Positions 1 through 6,079 of a DNA stretch of 8,735 bases are shown one piece after another. Position 1 is the first letter of the stretch, and each line of letters begins with the position of its first letter. A program made the position numbers and the translations under genes. Origin of the DNA: JBKHJA01 sp046538375 (GTDB lineage: Bacteria > Acidobacteriota > Aminicenantia > Aminicenantales > Aminicenantaceae); assembly GCA_046538375.1 (NCBI GenBank), contig JBKHJA010000105.1, positions 1 to 8,735 on the forward strand, read 5' to 3'. The notes under the pieces are model-generated. The model was not told where the DNA came from, searched no databases, and saw nothing but the letters and a program-made list of their open reading frames with translations.

Positions 1-97
1 GGAAAAGGGGACAGGCAAATTTCAAAAACCAACAACGCCCCAAAAGGAGGAGAGAAAAAAAGGGGGAAGACAGCCTGGCCCCTGTTTTGATCATCAC
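1..97 (-). CDS. possible N-terminus of an unidentified leftward gene (partial, runs off the left edge)
   Basis: An open frame starts GTG-ATG at 97/94 and runs to the window edge without a stop, about 32 codons. A good Shine-Dalgarno, AAAGGAG, lies at 110-104, six bases before the GTG or nine before the ATG. The predicted start has Lys and Arg near the N-terminus and then a hydrophobic run (SSPFFSLLLLG), which could be a signal or membrane segment, although Arg and Lys residues interrupt it. It would lie 145 bp downstream of lpxC on the same strand. Against it, the frame covers a GGGGACAGG motif that recurs in non-coding DNA at 1268-1276, and the sequence is low in complexity. I recognise no family. 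It may be chance. Confidence 0.25.
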   Translation of the reverse strand, partial: MMIKTGARLSSPFFSLLLLGRCWFLKFACPLF

Positions 98-242
98 GGC
101 TCACTCCTTTCAGTAGGATAATGTTAAGTTTAAACAGAAGTAAATCGCCCTTTGGGAGGATTCCTGTGGTGATATTTTTATCTAATCAGGTGAGGCAGCG
201 GGGATATCGGTTCTTTTTATTCACTGATTGCAGATAGAATAT
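1..242. other. spacer downstream of lpxC without a certain gene
   Basis: No rightward frame is convincing here. The only coding candidate is the leftward start at 97. The left end carries GGGGACAGG (7-15) and a looser counterpart, GCCTGGCCCCTGTTTT, at 74-89, which reads as a degenerate inverted copy. I see no stem followed by a T-tract that would end lpxC transcription. Confidence 0.5.
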
Positions 243-1079
243 TCATACATAAGCCCAGAATTCAGGATGATCAAAAAGAAAATGAACTGCCCGGAGATGG
301 AGATGGTGGCCCCCTCGGTAAGCCTCGGCCCGGCCTTGAATAGGGTGTCCAACCAGGGAGAGATCGCCGATAAAATCCAGCATTTTATGACGGACAAATT
401 CATCCCGGAAGCGCAGAGGACCGTTGACCACCCTTTCATCATCCAGAACCAGAGTATTGTCCAGCGACCCCCCCAGGGCTAAGCCCTGCTTTCTGAGTTC
501 AGGAACATCCTTCAAAAAGCCAAATGTCCGGGCCGGGGCGATCTCCTTGATGAAGCTTTCTGGTTTGACCAAGAGACTGAATTCCTGTCTGCCGATGGCC
601 GGATGGTCAAATTCTATACCATAGCTCACCTCAAACTCAGGGTGGGGCAGGAAAGAAACAGAAGCTCCTTTTTCCTTCACATTGAAAGGCTTAAGGATTT
701 TTATGGATTTCTTCTCCAGAGGCAGCGGCAGTGTTCCCGCTGGCAGAAGAAATTGGACAAAAGGAGAGGCGCTCCCGTCCGTGATAGGAATCTCCTCTCC
801 GTCTATATCTATATCCAGACTGTCAATGTCCAGCACATAAAGCACGGCCAGGATATGCTCTAAAGTCTGGATCCGGCATCCTTTAGATACCAGTGAAGAA
901 TTGTTTTTGGCTTCAATCTTCCGCCAATCCACAGGAAGCTGGAGATCCTGGAGATCAGTCCTTCGAAAAATAATCTGACCTGAGGAGGAAGGCTTCAGCC
1001 GAAGATTCACCTCTTTTCCTGAATGGATTCCTTTTCCGGAGATATGAACTTCCCTGTGGATGGTTTTTTGCCTTCTCAT
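243..1079 (-). CDS. lpxC: LpxC, UDP-3-O-acyl-N-acetylglucosamine deacetylase
   Basis: LpxC is the zinc-dependent cytoplasmic deacetylase of the first committed step of lipid A synthesis. It removes acetate from UDP-3-O-acyl-GlcNAc. The protein has 278 residues against about 305 in E. coli. It carries the N-terminal GKGIHSGKEV motif (residues 15-24), TLEHILAVLY with Glu74-His75, the HKMLDFIGDL motif with His231 and Asp235, and GGHHLHL with His258 as the likely general acid/base. Zinc ligands by family analogy are His75, His231 and Asp235. It is a single LpxC unit with no FabZ fusion. Start choice: the frame extends to an ATG at 1097, but that codon lies one base after the -10 box. The ATG at 1079 follows GAGGAGGAG and gives MRRQKTI, which matches the family N-terminus. 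The gene diverges from larB and no other lipid A gene is in view. Confidence 0.96.
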   Translation of the reverse strand: MRRQKTIHREVHISGKGIHSGKEVNLRLKPSSSGQIIFRRTDLQDLQLPVDWRKIEAKNNSSLVSKGCRIQTLEHILAVLYVLDIDSLDIDIDGEEIPITDGSASPFVQFLLPAGTLPLPLEKKSIKILKPFNVKEKGASVSFLPHPEFEVSYGIEFDHPAIGRQEFSLLVKPESFIKEIAPARTFGFLKDVPELRKQGLALGGSLDNTLVLDDERVVNGPLRFRDEFVRHKMLDFIGDLSLVGHPIQGRAEAYRGGHHLHLRAVHFLFDHPEFWAYV

Positions 1080-1088
1080 CTCCTCCTC
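1080..1088 (-). promoter_or_regulatory. lpxC ribosome binding site that fixes the start at 1079
   Basis: Reading leftward, GAGGAGGAG directly precedes the ATG at 1079-1077, which leaves about five bases after the first GAGG. The in-frame ATG at 1097 has no purine-rich sequence upstream. Confidence 0.75.
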
Positions 1089-1098
1089 ATTTTTCATC

Positions 1099-1129
1099 AG
1101 TATAACTTATTCCGATCATGATCTGTCAA
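1099..1129 (-). promoter_or_regulatory. lpxC promoter, sigma-70 type, with a palindrome in the spacer
   Basis: On the minus strand a perfect -35 TTGACA (1129-1124) and a -10 TATACT (1104-1099, five of six matches) are separated by 19 bp, which is longer than ideal. Transcription should start near 1092-1093, inside the frame extension but upstream of the Shine-Dalgarno. The spacer contains GATCATGATC (1114-1123), a perfect 10-bp palindrome that could be an operator. Confidence 0.6.
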
Positions 1130-1267
1130 GAAGCCGACTGCACCTTTCTTCAGCTTCCTGTCGGAAGCATCCCCAAAACCATTTCCATCATAAATATATA
1201 CTGATTGGGAAAGGTGAGGGATGGGGGGTGAGGAAGCCCCTGTCACGAAAATAAGGATGCTTACTTA

Positions 1268-1284
1268 CCTGTCCCCTTTTTTCC
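1268..1284 (-). repeat. GGGGACAGG dispersed motif, inverted copy upstream of larB
   Basis: The minus strand reads GGAAAAAAGGGGACAGG, almost the same as the plus strand at 1-15, GGAAAAGGGGACAGG. The two copies face each other across lpxC. An 8-bp inverted pair, GTGAGGAA (1228-1235) and TTCCTCAC (1281-1288), overlaps this copy. It looks like a REP-type intergenic motif. Confidence 0.5.
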
Positions 1285-1307
1285 TCACTTATGATAGACT
1301 AAAACAC

Positions 1308-2051
1308 ATGAAAACGAGACTGGAAGACATCCTGAACAAGGTTTTCCAAAGAAAGCTTTCTCCCCAAGAAGCTCTTAACATTCTCAAACATTACCCATAC
1401 CAAGATTTAGGCTTTGCCAAGATCGACCATCATCGGGAGTTAAGACGGGGATTTCCTGAAATCGTGTTCGGGCCGGGAAAAACAGAAGAACAGCTCATCA
1501 AAATCGCCGAGGAGATCCTGGGTAAAGGGAGCAATCTGTTGATTACCAAAATTGAGAACTCTGTCTTCGAAAAAATAAAGAAAAAAATTCCCCGCATCCA
1601 CTACAATGCTTCAGCTAAGGCCGTTTACCTCAAACAGCAAAAGCCCCCTCCAGGAAAAGGAAAAATCATCATCATCACTGCTGGAACCTCTGATACAGCA
1701 GTGGCTGAGGAGGCAGTGGTCACCTGTGATCTTTTAGGCAATGATGTGGAAAAAATTTATGATGTGGGAGTGGCAGGGATTCACCGCCTGTTCGGAGAGT
1801 ATGAAAAGATAAAGCAGGCCAGGGTTATCATCACCATTGCTGGAATGGAAGGAGCTCTGCCCAGCGTGGTAGCAGGAATCAGTGCTGTCCCTATCATAGC
1901 TGTCCCCACCAGTGTGGGTTATGGAGCCAGCTTGAAAGGAGTGGCGGCCCTCCTGGCTATGCTCAATTCATGTCCTGGAGGAGTGGCGGTGGTGAATATC
2001 GACAACGGATTTGGAGCCGCCTATCTTGCCAGTTTGATAAACCATCTTTAA
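1308..2051 (+). CDS. larB: LarB, pyridinium-3,5-biscarboxylic acid mononucleotide synthase (nickel-pincer cofactor pathway)
   Basis: LarB carries out the first step of nickel-pincer nucleotide synthesis. It carboxylates the pyridinium ring of nicotinic acid adenine dinucleotide and hydrolyses the phosphoanhydride, releasing AMP. The cofactor serves lactate racemase and other LarA-family enzymes. The protein has 247 residues, normal for the family. An N-terminal helical part carries LSPQEAL (18-24) and the GFPEIVFGPGKT motif (48-59). A PurE-like domain follows, with TAGTSDTAVAEEA (125-137) and GMEGALPSVVAG (179-190). Cys222 in NSCPGG corresponds to the catalytic cysteine of studied LarB. The frame extends upstream to 1221, but the extra residues lie over the repeat and do not resemble the family. 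ATG 1308 has no Shine-Dalgarno. larC, larE and larA are not in the window. Confidence 0.93.
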   Translation: MKTRLEDILNKVFQRKLSPQEALNILKHYPYQDLGFAKIDHHRELRRGFPEIVFGPGKTEEQLIKIAEEILGKGSNLLITKIENSVFEKIKKKIPRIHYNASAKAVYLKQQKPPPGKGKIIIITAGTSDTAVAEEAVVTCDLLGNDVEKIYDVGVAGIHRLFGEYEKIKQARVIITIAGMEGALPSVVAGISAVPIIAVPTSVGYGASLKGVAALLAMLNSCPGGVAVVNIDNGFGAAYLASLINHL

Positions 2052-2121
2052 GCTGAAAAATCAGCATCAGCCGGGTGGAGAAAATATTTCATAAAACTTT
2101 ATTTTTTAAATACTTAGCCGC

Positions 2122-2150
2122 TTGACAAATGATCTATTCACTCCTATATT
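2122..2150 (+). promoter_or_regulatory. dnaG promoter, near-consensus sigma-70 type
   Basis: TTGACA (2122-2127) and TATATT (2145-2150, five of six matches) are separated by 17 bp. A very AT-rich stretch at about 2081-2116 lies directly upstream and could act as an UP element. Transcription should start near 2157, about 30 bases before the dnaG ATG. The TTG of the -35 box is in frame with dnaG and should not be taken for its start codon. Confidence 0.75.
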
Positions 2151-2187
2151 TACTAGTAATAAACATTCATCCGTCGACCGCCGAAGA

Positions 2188-3933
2188 ATGGAAATTGTTG
2201 ACCAAATAAGGCAAGCAGCCAACATCATCGATATTGCATCTCAGTACACTACCCTAAGGAAACGAGGGCAGAAACACGTGGGTCTTTGCCCTTTTCATTC
2301 TGAGAAGGATCCTTCCTTTACCGTGGATGAAGAAAAACAGCTTTTTCACTGCTTCGGATGCGGGATGGGAGGCGACCTCTTTACCCTGGTCATGGAGAAA
2401 GAAAGCCTCAGTTTTCCTGAAGCTCTGAACTATCTGGCTGAAAAATACAACATTCCTCTTCCTCAGAAGAGAAAACTCTCTCCCCAACTGTTGAAACTGG
2501 AAGAAAAAATATTCAACATCAATGAACAGACGCTGGCTTTCTTTAAGAAAAATCTTTTCAATACCCAAGAAGGAAGACAGGCTCTAGACTATCTAAAAAA
2601 GAGGAATATCTCAGAAGACATTATCCAAAAATTCAAGATTGGTTATGCTTTGAATTCTTGGGACTCACTGCTTACTTTTTTCCAGCGTAAGAATATCCAG
2701 CCCTCGGTTCTGGAGAAAGGGGGGCTGGTTCTTCGTCGCCAAAAAAAAGAAGGCTATTATGACCGGTTCCGGGGAAGAATTATCTTTCCTATATTCAACC
2801 TCAGCGGAAAAGCGGTGGCCTTTGGAGGAAGGACAGCCTTCGATGATGAACCAAAATACTTGAACTCCCCGGATACACCTGTTTATTCCAAAGGAAAACT
2901 CCTTTATGGGCTGAACTTCTGCAAGGAATCTATCAGAAGCAAGAGAGAAATTATCCTGGTGGAAGGGTACACCGATTTTATCGCTCTCTACCAGGCCGGA
3001 ATAACAAACATTTCTGCTTCTCTGGGAACCAGCTTGACTTCTCACCAGGTCACCCTGGTTTCACGGTTTGCTCCCAGGATAGTGGTCAGTTATGACGCTG
3101 ACACCGCAGGAAAAAAAGCAGCCCTGCGGGCTGTTTCTGTCTGCTTTGAGAAAGGAGTCCAGATCAAAGTGTTGAGCTTGCCTTCGGGATTAGATCCTGA
3201 CAGTTTTATTTCCCGCCATGGTGTAGATTCTTTTGAAAACCTGGTGAAAAACAGCACCCCTGGCTTGAGGTTCCTGGTTGATTCCTATCTCCAGGAAAGA
3301 GAGGAGGAAACGCCAGAAGAAAAGGCTAAAACTATCAGGAAAGTGGTGGAAGAAATAGACAAAATTCCCGATTCTGTACTGCGAAGCGAATATCTGAAGC
3401 AGGCCAGCGAATACCTTGCTGTCGATGAAGAACTGCTGCGTCATATATCCCGACAAAAAGCCTCTGAACAGGAAAAGGCTGCACAAAAAGAATGGTTATT
3501 TCCCGCAGAAAAAAGACTTCTCCAGATTTTGATCGAGGATAAATTGATCGCTCCCTATGTGTGTGAAGAAATAAAACAAGAAGATTTCCAAGGTTTGAGC
3601 AGCGAGCCCATCATCACTGCTTTGATGGAGTGTCACAGCAAAGGCAAAGAAGTCAATCTTCATGAATTCAGAGAAAAAATAGCTCCTTCTCTGAGAAGCT
3701 GTCTTACGGAAATCTTGCTGGAAAAAGGCCAACCGGCCACTGTGGAAGAAGCCATGGATTGTGTGCATGCCATAAGACAGGTTTCTCTTGAAAACAGATC
3801 AAAAAAGCTTCAGGCTGAAATCAAAAGACTGGAAAAGGAAGGAAATAGGGACGAACTTCATGCCCTCCTGAGTCAAATCCAGGAAATCAAGAAACAACTT
3901 TTGGACTACCGAAACCAATGGATACAAAAATAG
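2188..3933 (+). CDS. dnaG: DnaG, DNA primase
   Basis: DnaG makes the RNA primers for replication at the fork, together with the replicative helicase DnaB. The protein has 581 residues, normal for the family. The CHC2 zinc-binding domain is at about 30-60, with Cys34, His37, Cys55 and Cys58 in GLCPFHSEKDPSF and HCFGCG. The RNA-polymerase-like basic region includes YYDRFRGRIIFPIFN (190-204) and AFGGR. The TOPRIM core has Glu259 in VEGYTD and Asp303/Asp305 in DADTAGKKA. A helical C-terminal part, about 420-581, is probably the helicase-interaction region and is less conserved. The frame extends upstream to a TTG at 2122, but that TTG is the -35 box. MEIVDQIRQAANI matches the usual primase N-terminus. 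The ribosome binding site is weak (GAAG at 2183-2186). rpoD follows 169 bp downstream. Confidence 0.97.
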   Translation: MEIVDQIRQAANIIDIASQYTTLRKRGQKHVGLCPFHSEKDPSFTVDEEKQLFHCFGCGMGGDLFTLVMEKESLSFPEALNYLAEKYNIPLPQKRKLSPQLLKLEEKIFNINEQTLAFFKKNLFNTQEGRQALDYLKKRNISEDIIQKFKIGYALNSWDSLLTFFQRKNIQPSVLEKGGLVLRRQKKEGYYDRFRGRIIFPIFNLSGKAVAFGGRTAFDDEPKYLNSPDTPVYSKGKLLYGLNFCKESIRSKREIILVEGYTDFIALYQAGITNISASLGTSLTSHQVTLVSRFAPRIVVSYDADTAGKKAALRAVSVCFEKGVQIKVLSLPSGLDPDSFISRHGVDSFENLVKNSTPGLRFLVDSYLQEREEETPEEKAKTIRKVVEEIDKIPDSVLRSEYLKQASEYLAVDEELLRHISRQKASEQEKAAQKEWLFPAEKRLLQILIEDKLIAPYVCEEIKQEDFQGLSSEPIITALMECHSKGKEVNLHEFREKIAPSLRSCLTEILLEKGQPATVEEAMDCVHAIRQVSLENRSKKLQAEIKRLEKEGNRDELHALLSQIQEIKKQLLDYRNQWIQK

Positions 3934-3936
3934 GTT

Positions 3937-4080
3937 ATAACCTGCATTATTCATAAACATGCTCAATTTGTCATGGATAAGAGAAGAAATCAGGGACATG
4001 TACTGGAAATTCGGGACATGTACCGATTTTTTTTCAAAATCGGTAACGTGTCCCATGATTTCTGTATAATGCAGGATAAT
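3937..4080. repeat. nested inverted-repeat (REP- or MITE-like) element between dnaG and rpoD
   Basis: Three sets of complementary arms share nearly one centre. Outer: CCTGCATTAT (3941-3950) with ATAATGCAGG (4066-4075), exact. Middle: AGAAATCA (3985-3992) with TGATTTCT (4056-4063), exact. Inner: GGGACATGTACCGATTTT (4013-4030) with AAAATCGGTAACGTGTCCC (4036-4054), nearly exact, with a 5-base loop. The left side also carries a second GGGACATGTAC (3993-4003). Some T residues lie in and beside the loop, not after the stem, so it is not a classical terminator. GGGACA-type palindromes are known from REP elements mobilised by RAYT transposases; that link is inference. The right outer arm contains TATAAT (4065-4070). 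Confidence 0.7.
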
Positions 4081-4086
4081 AAATTT

Positions 4087-4094
4087 GGAGAGGA
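4087..4094 (+). promoter_or_regulatory. rpoD ribosome binding site supporting a TTG start
   Basis: GGAGAGGA ends eight bases before the TTG at 4103. No ATG or GTG in this frame lies near an equally good site, so TTG is the likely start codon. Confidence 0.75.
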
Positions 4095-4102
4095 AATAAA
4101 AA

Positions 4103-5725
4103 TTGTCATCCCACAACAAGTACGATAAAGACGAAATCCACCAACTCATCACTAAAGGGAGGAAACAGGGTTACCTGCTTTTTGAAGAGATAGACAGAAC
4201 CTTCCACGAGGAGTTGGATGACGACCAGAAATTCCGTGATTTTCTCAGTTCCATGGATGACTACGGAATAAAAATCCTGGAATACAGGCAAAAAAAATCT
4301 ATCCCCAAGAGAAAAAAGAGTGATCTGGTGGCTATGGAAGGCCTGGAGAGAACCACGGATCCCGTCAAGCTCTACTTGAGAGAAATGGGAAATATCTCAC
4401 TTTTAACCCGGGAAGGGGAAATCGCCATTGCCAGAGAAATCGAAAGGGGCGAAAAAACCATCATCAAAGCCCTTTCCAAAACCCGCCTGGTTCTCAACCA
4501 GGTTCTGGTCTTAGAAGAGAAGATCAATGAGAATCCAGAAATCATCCATGACATGTTTGAGCTCAGCGAGGAATATGTTACCGAAGGAAAACTGGAAGAA
4601 CAAAAAAACCAGATTTTAGCCAAGATAAAAAAGATAAAATCCCTCAGCAAAAAACTGGACAGCATTCCTAGGGGGAAGAAATACAGATTCGCCCGGGGAC
4701 GTCTTATCGTCCGGATGAGCCGTCTCATAAGAAAGCTCAATTTCCGTCCCCTGCGCCGAGAAAGAATCATCTTTATTCTCCGGGAAAAATTAAAGGCTAT
4801 CAACGAGTTAGAAGAAACCAAGGAAGAACTTAACCTTTCTCTCCATCGAGCAAGAAGCCAAAAAAGAAAAGCACAGCTCAATCAAAGCATAAAGGAGATC
4901 AACAAGTTTCTGAGAAACTATCAGAAAGAAATCGGACTGGATTCTCAAGGGCTGAGAAAAATCCTCCGTTCCATCACTGCCGGCAAGAAGATCAGTGACC
5001 AATCCAAAAAAGAATTGGTGGCCGCCAATCTCAGGCTGGTGGTATCTATCGCCAAAAAATACAGCAACCGGGGGCTCCAATTTTTGGATCTCATCCAGGA
5101 AGGAAACATGGGATTGATGAAAGCGGTGGAAAAATTTGAATATCGGCGGGGATATAAATTTTCCACATACGCCACCTGGTGGATAAGACAGGCCATAACC
5201 AGAGCCATCGCTGATCAAGCCAGAACCATCAGGATCCCTGTCCACATGATAGAAACCATCAACAAGCTCATCCGGGTCTCCAGAAGCCTGGTTCAAGAAG
5301 TGGGAAGAGAACCCTCCTGCGAAGAGATCGCCAGAAAAATGGACCTGCCTGTGTATAAGGTCAGAAAAATCATAAAGATCGCTCAAGAACCCATTTCTCT
5401 GGAGACGCCCATCGGGGAGGAAGAAGACAGCCATCTGGGTGATTTTATCGAAGATAAATTTATCCCTTCTCCTCCTGATACAGTCATCCACATCAATCTC
5501 AGGGAACAAATCGAGGAAGCCCTGAAGTCCCTGACAGAAAGAGAAGCGAAAGTATTAAAGATGAGATTTGGCCTGGGAGATGGGAATGAACACACCCTGG
5601 AAGAAGTGGGACAGCAGTTCAAGGTGACTCGTGAACGAATCCGACAGATCGAAGCCAAAGCTCTAAGAAAACTGAAGCATCCCACCCGCAGCCGAAAATT
5701 GAAATCCTTCACCAATAAATCCTGA
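4103..5725 (+). CDS. rpoD: RpoD, primary sigma-70 factor of RNA polymerase
   Basis: The housekeeping sigma factor directs core RNA polymerase to -10/-35 promoters. The protein has 540 residues. Regions in order: 1.1-like acidic N-terminus (6-60); 1.2 (86-118, DPVKLYLREMG); a basic, helical non-conserved insert (about 120-290); region 2 (302-380), with ELVAANLRLVVSIAKKY, DLIQEGNMGLMKAV and the -10 recognition segment FSTYATWWIRQAI; region 3 (386-460); region 4 (467-533), with SLTEREAKVLKMRFGL and the -35 helix-turn-helix TLEEVGQQFKVTRERIRQIEAKALRKL. Region 1.1, the insert and full region 4 mark it as the primary sigma, not an alternative one. Translation starts at TTG 4103. It lies 169 bp after dnaG and may be read through from the dnaG promoter or from a site in the spacer. 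The promoters seen in this window fit its specificity. Confidence 0.97.
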   Translation: MSSHNKYDKDEIHQLITKGRKQGYLLFEEIDRTFHEELDDDQKFRDFLSSMDDYGIKILEYRQKKSIPKRKKSDLVAMEGLERTTDPVKLYLREMGNISLLTREGEIAIAREIERGEKTIIKALSKTRLVLNQVLVLEEKINENPEIIHDMFELSEEYVTEGKLEEQKNQILAKIKKIKSLSKKLDSIPRGKKYRFARGRLIVRMSRLIRKLNFRPLRRERIIFILREKLKAINELEETKEELNLSLHRARSQKRKAQLNQSIKEINKFLRNYQKEIGLDSQGLRKILRSITAGKKISDQSKKELVAANLRLVVSIAKKYSNRGLQFLDLIQEGNMGLMKAVEKFEYRRGYKFSTYATWWIRQAITRAIADQARTIRIPVHMIETINKLIRVSRSLVQEVGREPSCEEIARKMDLPVYKVRKIIKIAQEPISLETPIGEEEDSHLGDFIEDKFIPSPPDTVIHINLREQIEEALKSLTEREAKVLKMRFGLGDGNEHTLEEVGQQFKVTRERIRQIEAKALRKLKHPTRSRKLKSFTNKS

Positions 5726-5971
5726 TTTCCTTCCACCCATTCCTTTTCGAGAAAAATAAGAAGGGAGAAATCACAGGATTTATCTGGAGAAACAGCCAGG
5801 ATTATCCAGCAGAAAAGATTAAAATCAAAAAGAGTTGATTAAAGCGAAAATCAAATCAGAGAATAATGTACAATATCCGCTGTATTCAAAATGTCTATTT
5901 CTCCCCTTTTATCTATTCTGAGCTCAACGGGAGCTGATTCTCTAGATTCCCGGTCCGCTTCTCGGTTTCAA
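5726..5971. other. spacer between rpoD and the tRNA promoter, no gene seen
   Basis: No convincing frame or RNA gene was found. The 3' end of rpoD overlaps a weak inverted pair, TGATTTC (5723-5729) and GAAATCA (5767-5773), with no T-tract after it. AT-rich repeats of GATTAAA and ATCAAA occupy 5818-5855, including TTGATT (5835-5840) with AATCAA (5849-5854). AGCTC (5921-5925) with GAGCT (5931-5935) is a small hairpin. Confidence 0.5.
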
Positions 5972-6000
5972 TTGACTTGATCTCTCATATCTGCTATAAA
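5972..6000 (+). promoter_or_regulatory. tRNA promoter with extended -10
   Basis: TTGACT (5972-5977), a 17-bp spacer and TATAAA (5995-6000). The -10 is preceded by TGC, giving the extended form TGnTATAAA. The tRNA begins at 6008, where transcription would be expected to start, so little or no 5' leader is predicted. Confidence 0.8.
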
Positions 6001-6007
6001 AAATCAA

Positions 6008-6079
6008 GGGCCTATAGCTCAGCGGAAGAGCCACCGGCTCATAACCGGCAGGTCCCAGGTTCGAATCCTGGTAGGCCCA
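6008..6079 (+). tRNA. tRNA with CAU anticodon (elongator Met, or Ile2 read with lysidine)
   Basis: All four arms fold. Acceptor GGGCCTA (6008-6014) pairs with TAGGCCC (6072-6078), with discriminator A6079. D stem: GCTC/GAGC. Anticodon loop: CTCATAA (6038-6044), anticodon CAT at 6040-6042. Variable loop: five bases. T stem: CCAGG/CCTGG, with loop TTCGAAT. CCA is not encoded. The anticodon stem has four pairs (CCGG/CCGG) and an A27-C43 mismatch. The initiator is excluded because 1-72 is a G-C pair and the anticodon stem lacks the three G-C pairs. C4-G69 and C5-G68 resemble features that the lysidine synthetase TilS recognises in E. coli tRNA-Ile2, so isoleucine identity is possible. It is probably cotranscribed with the gene 20 bases downstream. 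Confidence 0.93.

Noticed and set aside
228..863. Rightward open frames inside lpxC
   Set aside because: They are antisense to a gene with clear catalytic motifs, and none shows a recognisable domain.
1221..1307. N-terminal extension of larB to ATG 1221
   Set aside because: The added residues cover a dispersed repeat, do not resemble the family, and the family N-terminus begins at 1308.
2052..2065. GCTGA-AAAA-TCAGC hairpin as a larB terminator
   Set aside because: The stem has only five pairs and no T-tract directly after it.
4013..4054. Inner hairpin of the dnaG-rpoD spacer as an intrinsic terminator
   Set aside because: The T-run lies in the left arm and loop, and the bases after the stem are not T-rich. 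A terminator here would also cut rpoD off from the dnaG promoter.
4372..5736. Leftward open frames of up to 233 codons inside rpoD
   Set aside because: They mirror the conserved sigma-factor frame and have no domain of their own. Their length reflects codon bias.
5723..5773. TGATTTC/GAAATCA pair as the rpoD terminator
   Set aside because: The loop is long, the inner pairing is broken, and no T-tract follows.
5891..5980. Small rightward open frame starting ATG at 5891 (29 codons)
   Set aside because: No ribosome binding site, a serine-rich composition without a motif, and it runs into the tRNA promoter.
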